From CAXQZU01 sp964228555 (lineage in GTDB: Bacteria; Planctomycetota; PLA2; JAEUHO01), in the NCBI GenBank assembly GCA_964228555.1, contig CAXQZU010000022.1, forward strand, positions 24,074 through 88,073: a stretch of DNA of 64,000 nucleotides, written 5' to 3'. Made by a program: the position numbers and the translations under genes. Shown here one piece after another: positions 23,920-31,974 of this stretch (the stretch's first letter is position 1; each line of letters starts with the position of its first letter). The notes below the pieces were generated by a model, which ran no database searches, was not told the DNA's origin, and saw only the letters and a list, made by a program, of their open reading frames with translations.

Positions 23920-25127
23920 CGCGTCCCCCCTGCGGGCGCCTTGCCGGCGGAGGTGTCGCCCTCGGCCACGGGCGGCGCGCCCATGTCGGCGCGGACCATG
24001 CCGCTGCGGCCCAGCTCGAGCACCAGCGGCAGGTCGCCTGGACGCGTGGCGTCCCGCACCTGCAGCACCACGTCCTGCGGGTGCTGCACGGCGTCCAGGC
24101 GCCCGTTGGCGTAGCGCACGCGCAGCGGCAGGCCCTTGCCCGACGGCGAGAGCACGGAGAACTGGTAGCCGTCGGGCAGCTGGATGCGGTCGTCACGCGT
24201 GCTGAACACGCCGCGGAACACAAAGCTGTCCATCCGGCCCTGGTAGGGCTGCGTGGCCGAGCCGATGCGCAGGGCCACGGCGCCCTCGGGCGGCACGGCG
24301 ATGCGGCGCGGGAGCGTGGAGGCCGGCGGCGGCGGCGGGGCGCCGCGCGCCACGCCGGGCCGGCGCACCGGGCGCTCGAGGCCATCCACCTCGAACAGCG
24401 GCGCGGTGCCGTCGAAGGCCACCCGCACGTGCACCCAGCGACCGTGGCCGCGCACCGGCGTGCCATCGGTCTCGAAGGTCACCCAGCTGCCCTCGCCGCG
24501 GCCGTCGGCAGGCAGCAGGTTCAGGCGCAAGCGCAGGTCGTAGTCGGAGCCCGTCACGCCGCGGAACAGCGACACCTCGTACGCGCCGGCCCCATCGACC
24601 AGCACCATGATGGGCGCCGCGCCGGTCGGCACGATCCACGCCTCCAGGTCCAGGCCCTCGGTGGTGGCGAAGGCCGCCTGCGGCTGGAAGGCAAGCACGC
24701 CCCCGCGGGCGAAGAGCGCGCCGCCGCCCGTGCGCCCACCCTCGGGGTCCACCTTCACGTCGCCCTGCACCGCCATCGGCAGCAGGCCGCTGGCGCCGTC
24801 GATGCGCTCGAAGGCGTGGCTGAGCACCGTCTCGGCCACGTGCACCGTGGCCTCGTCGGTCTCGCGGCCGTTCTCGTCCTTGGCCCGCTGGAAGGAGAGG
24901 GTGGCCAGCCGCCCGCCCATGCTGCGCGACTGCGCCCGGCGCGCCGCATCGAGGAGCTGCGTGCGGGCCAGCGTCATGCCCGTGGCCCGCCCCGCGCCCT
25001 GGATCCAGCCCACGGAGAGGCCGGCCATGACGGCCACGATGCCCATGATCACGATCAGCTCGACGAAGCTGAAGCCTCGCGGGCTGCCCGTGCGCAGGCT
25101 GCCGGGGGTGGCAGGCTCGATCACCAT
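23916..25127 (-). CDS. GspH/FimT-like pseudopilin with C-terminal LamG-like domain
   Basis: A 403-residue protein. The prepilin signature is RGFSFVELIVIMGIVAVMAG at about 16-35. The next 100 residues resemble GspH (LLDAARRAQSRSMGGRLATLSF). From about residue 140 the protein becomes a concanavalin-like or LamG-type sheet domain (GLDLEAWIVPTG, ETDGTPVRGHGRWVHVRVAF), uncommon on pseudopilins and likely to bind a glycan or surface ligand. Start is either ATG 25127 or the GTG two bases later in the overlap; ATG 25127 is used here. It overlaps both neighbours. Confidence 0.8.
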   Translation of the reverse strand: MVIEPATPGSLRTGSPRGFSFVELIVIMGIVAVMAGLSVGWIQGAGRATGMTLARTQLLDAARRAQSRSMGGRLATLSFQRAKDENGRETDEATVHVAETVLSHAFERIDGASGLLPMAVQGDVKVDPEGGRTGGGALFARGGVLAFQPQAAFATTEGLDLEAWIVPTGAAPIMVLVDGAGAYEVSLFRGVTGSDYDLRLRLNLLPADGRGEGSWVTFETDGTPVRGHGRWVHVRVAFDGTAPLFEVDGLERPVRRPGVARGAPPPPPASTLPRRIAVPPEGAVALRIGSATQPYQGRMDSFVFRGVFSTRDDRIQLPDGYQFSVLSPSGKGLPLRVRYANGRLDAVQHPQDVVLQVRDATRPGDLPLVLELGRSGMVRADMGAPPVAEGDTSAGKAPAGGTR

Positions 25128-25774
25128 CCCTTGCGGTCGTCCTCGGTGTTGGGCATGCCGTCCTCGCCCATGCTGAAGACCTGGAAGCCGTTGGGGTTCA
25201 CGAACCCGCCAGCCTCCTCCTTCCACGGCTTGGGCTGCACGGCACCCTGCGTGCGCGAGATGTAGGTGGGCGGGTCGCGGTCGGCCTGCACGTAGGCCGT
25301 GTTCACGAAGTAGATGAGCGGGTTGCCCCAGCCATCGACGATCTCGCGCAGCTCCACGCCGCGGCTCGTGGCCGCGGCGGCCAGCCGGTCGTCGTCGCTG
25401 TTGGCGAGGTCGCGCTCCTCGTTGAACTCGGCGTCGGTGCCCACCGAGGGCCAGTAGAGGGCCTGATAGAGCGCCTCGATGCCCTCGTTCTCGCCGTTGC
25501 TCGTGTGCTTGATGGGCGTCCCGACGCTGCCCGCCGCGAGGTGGATGTCCTTGAGCAGCACGGGCGGGTACATGCCGTGCTTGCCCTTCCACGCATCCGA
25601 GAGCGCCTTCACGCGACGCAGCACGTCGTCGGTCTGCACCTGCGGGCCGCGCTTGATCCAGATCTGGACCACGACCACGCCCAGGCCGGCCAGCACGGCG
25701 ATGATGCCCATCACCACGAGGATCTCGATGAACGAGAAGCCAGCCTGGCGTCGACGGGAGGCGAGCATGCGCAT
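25121..25774 (-). CDS. gspG: major pseudopilin, GspG-like
   Basis: A 217-residue pseudopilin. The N-terminus MRMLASRRRQAG is followed by FSFIEILVVMGIIAVLAGLG with the conserved Glu at mature position 5. The C-terminal GspG calcium motif is present: VDGWGNPLIYF, then FSMGEDGMPNTEDD. It is longer than usual GspG (about 140), with an insert around residues 70-130. GGAG stands 8 bases before the ATG at 25774. It lies 38 bases after the TPR gene. This subunit should form the body of the pseudopilus; no assembly ATPase is encoded nearby. Confidence 0.88.
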   Translation of the reverse strand: MRMLASRRRQAGFSFIEILVVMGIIAVLAGLGVVVVQIWIKRGPQVQTDDVLRRVKALSDAWKGKHGMYPPVLLKDIHLAAGSVGTPIKHTSNGENEGIEALYQALYWPSVGTDAEFNEERDLANSDDDRLAAAATSRGVELREIVDGWGNPLIYFVNTAYVQADRDPPTYISRTQGAVQPKPWKEEAGGFVNPNGFQVFSMGEDGMPNTEDDRKGW

Positions 25775-25812
25775 GCGGGGATCTCCTGGCGGGCGGCGGG
25801 AGCCGGCCCGGG

Positions 25813-28800
25813 CTACTTGCGGACGCGGACGACCCGGATGTCCTTGACCTTGACGTCGTACGGGAGGGCCGAGGGCGACCAGCCGCCGAGCCACAGCTCG
25901 GCCTTGCCGCTGACGCCCTTGAAGCCGCTCACCTTGTCGCTCACCACGGGCACCTGCTCGTCGTTGAGGTACACGGCCATCAGGCCCTCGCGAGCGTCCT
26001 CGCGCACGATGCGCACCTCGACCCACTCGCCCGCCGGCCAGGCACGCTCGTTGCCGGCCTCGTCGCGCACGCGGGCCACGTTGCCCTCCTTCCACTGCGC
26101 GGAGAGGCCGGTGCCGATGCGGGCCGCCACCAGGCCCTTCTCGAAGCACAGCAGCACGCCCGGATGGCGCCCGCCGATGCCGCCGGCGCCCGCGCCCGAG
26201 GTGCTCGTCGCACCCTGCACGCCCACGCCGAAGAAGATGTTGTTGGCGCGCGAGCCGTCCTCTTGCGTGGTCGGGATGCGCAGCTTGAGGCGCACCTCCT
26301 CGAAGGTGCTCTTGTCGAAGAAGGCCTGGCAGTAGGCCGCGACGGTGGGATCGGCCATCGAGCCGTCCTTGTCCGCCTTGCCCTCGAAGACGAGCAGCCC
26401 GCCCTCGGGCTCGAGGCTCACCTTCACGCTGCTGCGCTCGGCGGTCACCCACTCCTTGGTGAGCTGGCTCATGCCCTCGAAGGACACGACCTTCTCCTCC
26501 AGCGAGCGCCAGTGCTTGACGCGCGTGAGGGTCTTGTCGGCCCACGTGCGCCACGCAGCCCACGGCTGCACCGGCTGGCCCTCCTCGGCGGCCGGCACCT
26601 TGCCCAGCACCAGCACGAGGTCCTGCTGGCAGGCGTCGTAGTTCTCGTCGCCACCCAGCCGGTAGCTGGCGTAGGCGCGCATGCACAGGGCCGCCGGCTG
26701 CTCCAGCAGGTTGCGGTCGTCGTTGCGCTTGAGGATGCGATCGCAAGCCTCGCGCGCCAGCTCGAAGCGCTTGCGGGCCGAGAGGTGCTGGGCCTGCAGG
26801 AGCACCCACGCCTCGCGCAGCGTCGCTGCCACGGTCTTGGCGCTCACGCCGTCGGCACGGGCTGCGCGCGAGGCAAAGGCCACGGCCGCCTCGTGGTGCT
26901 CGGCCGACGGCAGGGCCAGGATGGCGTCGAGCCGGGCGTTCTCGTCGCCCAGCGCGGAGCGGCTGCTGCCCGCCTCGCCCTGCGTGGCGCGACCCGCGGT
27001 CTCCAGGCCCCAGCGCAGGTGGTTGAGGGCCAGCCAGCCGTCCAGCTCGCTCGCGTCCGGCGCAAGGTCCAGCGAGCGCCGCAGGGCCCGGATGGCCGCC
27101 GCGGTGTTGCCCGCGCGCGTGGCCAGCACGCCGGCGAGGTGCTCGAGGTAGGACGTGCGCGCCGCCTCCTCGCGCGCGGCCGAGAGGAACTGTCCCGCCT
27201 GCCCCGGCTCGATGCCCAGCGGCGGCAGGGCCGCCGCGGCCACGGCGGCGGGATCGGCGGCCGGCGCCGCGGGGTCGGCCGGCGGCGGGGCCTTGAGCGC
27301 CATCGCGATCAGGGCGCGGCCCAGCGAGGGCGACACGGTCTCGTCGTCGCGGCGGCCCGGCGAGGCGCCCTGGCGCAGGGCCAGCTCGCAGGCCTCGAAG
27401 GCGCCCGCCGCAGCGCGCGTCTCGCCCAGGCGCCAGTGGGACAGGCCCAGGTTGTAGAGCGCCTGGGCACGCCACGCCCCGGCCGCCTCGGCCGAGGTGG
27501 CCGCCATCGCGTAGGCGCTCTTGGCGCCCGCGAGGTCGCCCAGGGCGTAGAGCACGCCACCCCGGGCGAGGAGAGCGCGCGGGTGGTCACCACGCTGCGA
27601 GAGCGCGGCGTCGGCAGCCTGGCGGGCCTGCGGCAGCTCCCCCACGCGCAGCGCTGCCTCGGCACGGCGCACCTGCGCATCGAACGAGGCCCCCGCGCGC
27701 CCGTAGGCGGCCAGGGCGTCGCGATCGCGGCCCAGGGCGGTGAGCGCATCACCCAGGCCCAGCGCCGCGCGCTCGTTGCCCTCCTCCAGGCCCTTGGCCT
27801 TGGTGAAGTAGGCCAGCGACTGGTCCGGCAGGCCCATGCCCACCAGGGCCGCATCGCCCAGACGGATCCACGGCTCGGCCCGGGTGGGCACGGCCTTGGC
27901 GTAGGCCGAGAGGGCCCGCAGCGCGGCCTGCTCGTCCTTGAGGGCGTTGTAGGCCTCGACGAGCGAGACCAGCACCTCGGCCTGCACCTCGGGCGGGTGG
28001 GCCTTCTCGGCCACGGCGCGTGCACGCTCCAGCAGCAGCACCGCGCGACGCCAGCCCTCGCGCTGCTCCTTGCCCGTGCGCCCCAGGGCCGCCATCTCGC
28101 GCGCGGCCTCCTGCAGGCCTCGCAAGTTCATCGTGGCCTCGACCGGCTCGATGCCCAGCACGCGACGCACGGCCTGCTCGTAGGTGTTCTCCACCGTGCG
28201 GCGCAGGTTCCACAAGCCGAACTTGGCGGCCGGGTCCGTGTTGCGGTTGCCCTTGCTCTTCTTGGCCACGCTCGTGGGGTCCAGCCCCGCCTTGGTGGCC
28301 TGCTCGGCGGAGCCGATGAGGGCCCATTCCACCTGCATCTTGTCGATGCCCTCGCCACCCGCGAGGCGGCGCTCCAGCGCCCGGAAGGCGCTCTCGCCAC
28401 GGCGCACGCCGTCGATGGCCACGATGGCCACGAAGGTCTGCTTGCCCCCCACGTCCACCCAGTCATAGACGTCCTCGGGCGTGGGCACGTACTGCTCGAA
28501 GACGACCGGCGCCACCTGCAGCGGCACCGAGGCGTCGTTGGGGTCCAGCGCGGGCAGCGTGCCCCGCAGCAGGCGCCGCGCCGAGGGCGCGAGGCCCGGC
28601 ACCGTGGGAGGCAGGGGCACCTCCAGCGCGATCTCCGGCGGCAGGTCGATCTCCACCGGGGGCAGCGGGCGCGTGTCGCTCACGCGCTCGTAGGGGTTGC
28701 GGCGGTCGCGGCCGCCCGACTCGAAGGAGGGCCGCGCCATCGGCGCGGGGGCCAGCGTGCGCTTGGCGGCGAAGCCGGCCAGCACGGTGTCCTCGCGCGG

Positions 28801-29040
28801 GCGCGGAGGCGGCCCGGAGAGATCGGCCTTGTCGCGCAGCACCACGGCGGTGAACACCACCACGGCCGCCGCGTAGGCCAGCAGGGCCCGCTCCTTGCCC
28901 ATGACGCGGTCCAGCGCCGCGGTGACGGCGAGGGCGCCCAGGCCCAGCAGCAGGAACACGAAGAAGGTGCCCAGGGCCGCGCCCACCAGCGGGGCGGGGG
29001 CCAGCACGGGCGCCAGGGTCAGCATGGTGTCGAGGCTCAC
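25813..29040 (-). CDS. membrane-anchored TPR protein with C-terminal concanavalin-like domain
   Basis: A 1075-residue protein of the pilus-like operon. Two membrane helices lie near the N-terminus (about 17-40 and 50-66). A proline-rich linker (75-165) follows, then a conserved-looking region with FVAIVAIDGVRRGESAFRALE at about 205-225. TPR-type helices fill about 330-800. The last 200 residues are a beta-sandwich resembling LamG or DUF1080 folds (VRLKLRIPTTQEDG, WPAGEWVEVRIVR, GKAELWLGGW). The start is GTG at 29040, overlapping the stop of the PilO-like gene as GTGA. It probably bridges the inner membrane and periplasm, perhaps in the position PilP or GspC holds in classic systems; this is inference. 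Confidence 0.78.
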   Translation of the reverse strand: MSLDTMLTLAPVLAPAPLVGAALGTFFVFLLLGLGALAVTAALDRVMGKERALLAYAAAVVVFTAVVLRDKADLSGPPPRPREDTVLAGFAAKRTLAPAPMARPSFESGGRDRRNPYERVSDTRPLPPVEIDLPPEIALEVPLPPTVPGLAPSARRLLRGTLPALDPNDASVPLQVAPVVFEQYVPTPEDVYDWVDVGGKQTFVAIVAIDGVRRGESAFRALERRLAGGEGIDKMQVEWALIGSAEQATKAGLDPTSVAKKSKGNRNTDPAAKFGLWNLRRTVENTYEQAVRRVLGIEPVEATMNLRGLQEAAREMAALGRTGKEQREGWRRAVLLLERARAVAEKAHPPEVQAEVLVSLVEAYNALKDEQAALRALSAYAKAVPTRAEPWIRLGDAALVGMGLPDQSLAYFTKAKGLEEGNERAALGLGDALTALGRDRDALAAYGRAGASFDAQVRRAEAALRVGELPQARQAADAALSQRGDHPRALLARGGVLYALGDLAGAKSAYAMAATSAEAAGAWRAQALYNLGLSHWRLGETRAAAGAFEACELALRQGASPGRRDDETVSPSLGRALIAMALKAPPPADPAAPAADPAAVAAAALPPLGIEPGQAGQFLSAAREEAARTSYLEHLAGVLATRAGNTAAAIRALRRSLDLAPDASELDGWLALNHLRWGLETAGRATQGEAGSSRSALGDENARLDAILALPSAEHHEAAVAFASRAARADGVSAKTVAATLREAWVLLQAQHLSARKRFELAREACDRILKRNDDRNLLEQPAALCMRAYASYRLGGDENYDACQQDLVLVLGKVPAAEEGQPVQPWAAWRTWADKTLTRVKHWRSLEEKVVSFEGMSQLTKEWVTAERSSVKVSLEPEGGLLVFEGKADKDGSMADPTVAAYCQAFFDKSTFEEVRLKLRIPTTQEDGSRANNIFFGVGVQGATSTSGAGAGGIGGRHPGVLLCFEKGLVAARIGTGLSAQWKEGNVARVRDEAGNERAWPAGEWVEVRIVREDAREGLMAVYLNDEQVPVVSDKVSGFKGVSGKAELWLGGWSPSALPYDVKVKDIRVVRVRK

Positions 29041-29957
29041 GAACGGCCCTCCTGCGCGTCGAGATCGAGGCTCGCCTCCGGGCGCACGGCCACGCTCTCC
29101 AGGGTCAAGGTCACTTCCACGAGGCCGGTGGCGGCCTTGGCACGCGACGGCTGCTGCGCGACCAGCCCGGCGATGGGCGTGGGCTGGCGCGGGTCGGTCA
29201 GCAGGTCCAGCACCGCCTCCACGCATGGCGCAGGCGCCGTCATCACGATCTTGACCGGCCACTCCTGCAGGAACGCATCCGGGCCCGTCGAGCGCGGGTT
29301 GTCGAAGGTGACGCTGTCGATCGAGGTGGCACCGTTGCGGATGGCGACGTCTGCGATGCGCGCCACCAGCGCCAGGTTGGCCAGGCGACGCTCCAGGTCC
29401 TCGCGAGGCACGCTCGTCACGCTGGCGAAGCCCAGCAGCTCGGCCTCGAGGTCCATGTCGGCGCGGTTGGCGCGCGTGCGCAGCACGTTCCACACGTCCG
29501 AGAGCAGCGAGGAGAAGGCCACGTTGGGGTTGCCCGTGCGGAACAGGGTCGTGCGGTCCACGGCCAGCCGCTCGGCATCCTTCAGGGCCTGCTCGGCCGC
29601 CTTGGCATCGCCCTCGAAGGCGGATGCGCCCACGCCACCGCGCGCGTAGGCCGCCACCAACGCCATGCGCACCCACGCCTGGATGCGGTCACCGCCGGCC
29701 GAGGCCGGGTCGAGCGCCGCGGCCATCGTGCGCACCGAGGCGTCGAACTGCTCGGCGTTGGCCCGCAGCGTGGTGCCCACGCCGTCGCGCGGCAGCACCA
29801 GCGTCTTGACCGAGGACTCGGCCGAGAGCGCCTGCGCCTCCGCCTCCTCGGGGCTGGGCGTGATCACGTGCACGGCGACCAGGCCCAGCAGGAGGATGCC
29901 CAGCCCGAACAGGACGGGGCGCCAGAAGGAACCGTAGCGTTGCCAGAGCTCGTCCAC
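29037..29957 (-). CDS. PilO-like inner-membrane assembly protein
   Basis: A 306-residue bitopic membrane protein. One helix at about 15-33 (PVLFGLGILLLGLVAV) is followed by a periplasmic helical part and a C-terminal alpha/beta module with ATSIDSVTFDNP and VEVTLTLESVAV, the general plan of PilO. Identification rests mainly on position directly after the PilM-PilN fusion and on topology. The GTG start has AGGAGG 5 bases before it, and the gene begins 9 bases after pilMN. PilN-PilO pairs normally form the periplasmic alignment complex. Confidence 0.7.
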   Translation of the reverse strand: MDELWQRYGSFWRPVLFGLGILLLGLVAVHVITPSPEEAEAQALSAESSVKTLVLPRDGVGTTLRANAEQFDASVRTMAAALDPASAGGDRIQAWVRMALVAAYARGGVGASAFEGDAKAAEQALKDAERLAVDRTTLFRTGNPNVAFSSLLSDVWNVLRTRANRADMDLEAELLGFASVTSVPREDLERRLANLALVARIADVAIRNGATSIDSVTFDNPRSTGPDAFLQEWPVKIVMTAPAPCVEAVLDLLTDPRQPTPIAGLVAQQPSRAKAATGLVEVTLTLESVAVRPEASLDLDAQEGRS

Positions 29958-29966
29958 AGGGACCTC

Positions 29967-31922
29967 CTACTTCTGCTGGGCGGCCGCGCGGGCCGCCTCC
30001 TCGAGGATGGAACGGGCCTGGTCTTGCGCCAGGCCGGGGAAACGCTCGGAGAGGACACGCTTGATGTCCTCCACCTTGACCTCGCCGAAGCCCACGCGCG
30101 CCTCGAGGCCCCCGGGCGTCAGGCCCACGAAGGCCGTCGGCTGCTTCTCGTCGTCGAGGCGGATGCGCGCCAGCGTCACGGGGCGGCCCGTGTCGCCCGG
30201 GCGGCCCAGCACCTCGCCCGGCCACAGCTCGAGCTCGAACTCGCCGTCCTGGCCCGGCTTGGGCGGCTTGAAGCGGGTCAGCACGCGCACCACGAGGCCG
30301 CGCGTGTTCTCCTCGCAGGCCTTCACGAACGCCGTGTACTTCTGCTCGGGCTTGTCCACGTTGGCCATCACGCGCAGCGTGGCCAGCACGCGCGCGTCGC
30401 GCGCACGCATGGGCTCGGTGCTGCGCAGGCCGGCCTCGTAGCCGCTGGCCGGGCGGGTGGCCGACTTGGGCCGCACCCACCCGAACTCGTTCACGGGGTC
30501 GTCCGTCACGAGGCGCACCGACTGTGCGTAGAGCTCGGGCGCCGCGGAGAGGCGCGTCGTGATCTCGCTCCACGCCTGCGCCAGCAGCACGCCCGGCGCC
30601 GCGCGCTCGGCCAGCATCCGGTGCTTGACCTCGCCCTCCTGCGCGCCCACCAGCGCGTCCCGCACGCCACGGTCCTTCTTCTTGACCTCCTCGGCGCGCG
30701 CCTTGATCGAGTCGGCACGGTCCATCCAGGCCTGGCTGGCCTCGCTGCGGCCCGTGTAGAGCAGGCCCAGCGACACCAGCATGACGGCCGCAGCACCGAT
30801 GGTGAAGATGCCCTTGGTGAGGAAGTCGCGCTGGCGGCGCATGGCTGCCGGCAGCACCTCGAGCACGAAGGCCGCCGGGGCCATCGCCATCTGCGCGAGG
30901 CCCACCGTCACCGAGAACTCGTGGCCCTGCTCCTCGGCCAGCCGCCGCTCGTCCTCGGAGAGGCCCGAGAGGTCGCACAGCACGAAGGGGTTGAAGCGCT
31001 CCACCGGCACGCCCATGGCCTGCTTGAGGTAGAGGTCGAGGCCCTTGAGGCTGGCGCCGCCACCCGACAGCAGCACGCGGTCGATCTTGAGGTCGGGCAT
31101 GCGCGTCTGGGCGCGCGCGATCATCAGCGTGCTCTGGATCAGGGACGACATCTGGCCGGCCACGCCCATGATGGCGTTGGCGACCTTCTCCGCGGTGGGG
31201 TCGGCGTAGCGCGCCTGCGCCTTGGGCGTCACGTCGCCCTTGCCCACCTTCATCGTCTCGGCCTTGCCCTCGGTCGTGGAGAAGGCCTGCACCAGCGCGT
31301 CGGTGAAGGCCTTGCCGCCCGGCGTGGCGTTCCTGGCGAAGAGCAGCTCGCCGCCACGCTGGATGGCGATGTCGAGGTTCTCGGCGCCCACGTTGACGAG
31401 GATCGCGGTCTCCTCCTCGGTGTAGGTGGCGTTGACCGCGAAGGCGTTGAACAGCGCCACGCTGTTGGGGCAGCAGGCACCCACCTTGAGGCCGCCGCTG
31501 CCCAGCGAGCCGATCTGCGCATCCACGTAGCGGTTGCGCGCCAGCGCCACGAGGATGGTGTCCTCGCTGCGGTTGCCGTCCGGGTCCGGCAGGTTGAGCT
31601 TGCGGTAGTCCGCGCTCACGTCGCCGCCGGACTGCGAGCCCACCTCCTCCACCTCGAACTTCATCAGGGTGCGCAGGCGCCACTCCGGCACCGGCGGGAC
31701 CTGGCTGTAGCGGATGATCACGTCACGCCCGCTCATGCCCAGCGTCACCGGCGCCCCGGCCAGGCCACGGGCGGCCAGCGCCCGGCCGGCCACCGGGCGC
31801 GTGGCCTCGTCCACGCGTTCCGAGAACAGCTTCTGCACGACGAAGCCTGCGCCCTTGCGACGCAGCTTGACGGCCCTGAGGGAGTGGCTGCCCAGCGTGA
31901 CACCGAGCCCGGTGGTGGCCAT
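29967..31922 (-). CDS. pilM: fused PilM-PilN, actin-like ATPase joined to membrane alignment subunit
   Basis: A 651-residue protein in which two normally separate proteins are one chain. Residues 1-330 are a PilM-type actin fold: GVTLGSHSLRAVKL phosphate loop, ILVNVGAENLDIAIQRGGEL, and LLSGGGASLKGLDLYL. After a linker, one membrane helix follows at about 370-390 (IGAAAVMLVSLGLLY), then a coiled segment and a PilN-like periplasmic part (about 395-640) with RLSAAPELYAQSVRL. In usual systems PilM is cytoplasmic and binds the PilN N-terminus, so the fusion hard-wires that contact. ATG at 31922. It precedes the PilO-like gene by 9 bases and follows the FHA gene by 52. Confidence 0.88.
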   Translation of the reverse strand: MATTGLGVTLGSHSLRAVKLRRKGAGFVVQKLFSERVDEATRPVAGRALAARGLAGAPVTLGMSGRDVIIRYSQVPPVPEWRLRTLMKFEVEEVGSQSGGDVSADYRKLNLPDPDGNRSEDTILVALARNRYVDAQIGSLGSGGLKVGACCPNSVALFNAFAVNATYTEEETAILVNVGAENLDIAIQRGGELLFARNATPGGKAFTDALVQAFSTTEGKAETMKVGKGDVTPKAQARYADPTAEKVANAIMGVAGQMSSLIQSTLMIARAQTRMPDLKIDRVLLSGGGASLKGLDLYLKQAMGVPVERFNPFVLCDLSGLSEDERRLAEEQGHEFSVTVGLAQMAMAPAAFVLEVLPAAMRRQRDFLTKGIFTIGAAAVMLVSLGLLYTGRSEASQAWMDRADSIKARAEEVKKKDRGVRDALVGAQEGEVKHRMLAERAAPGVLLAQAWSEITTRLSAAPELYAQSVRLVTDDPVNEFGWVRPKSATRPASGYEAGLRSTEPMRARDARVLATLRVMANVDKPEQKYTAFVKACEENTRGLVVRVLTRFKPPKPGQDGEFELELWPGEVLGRPGDTGRPVTLARIRLDDEKQPTAFVGLTPGGLEARVGFGEVKVEDIKRVLSERFPGLAQDQARSILEEAARAAAQQK

Positions 31923-31974
31923 GGGGAAGTGCTCCGGAACGTGATGCGAGAGGGGTGGGGAAGGGTGGAGACGG

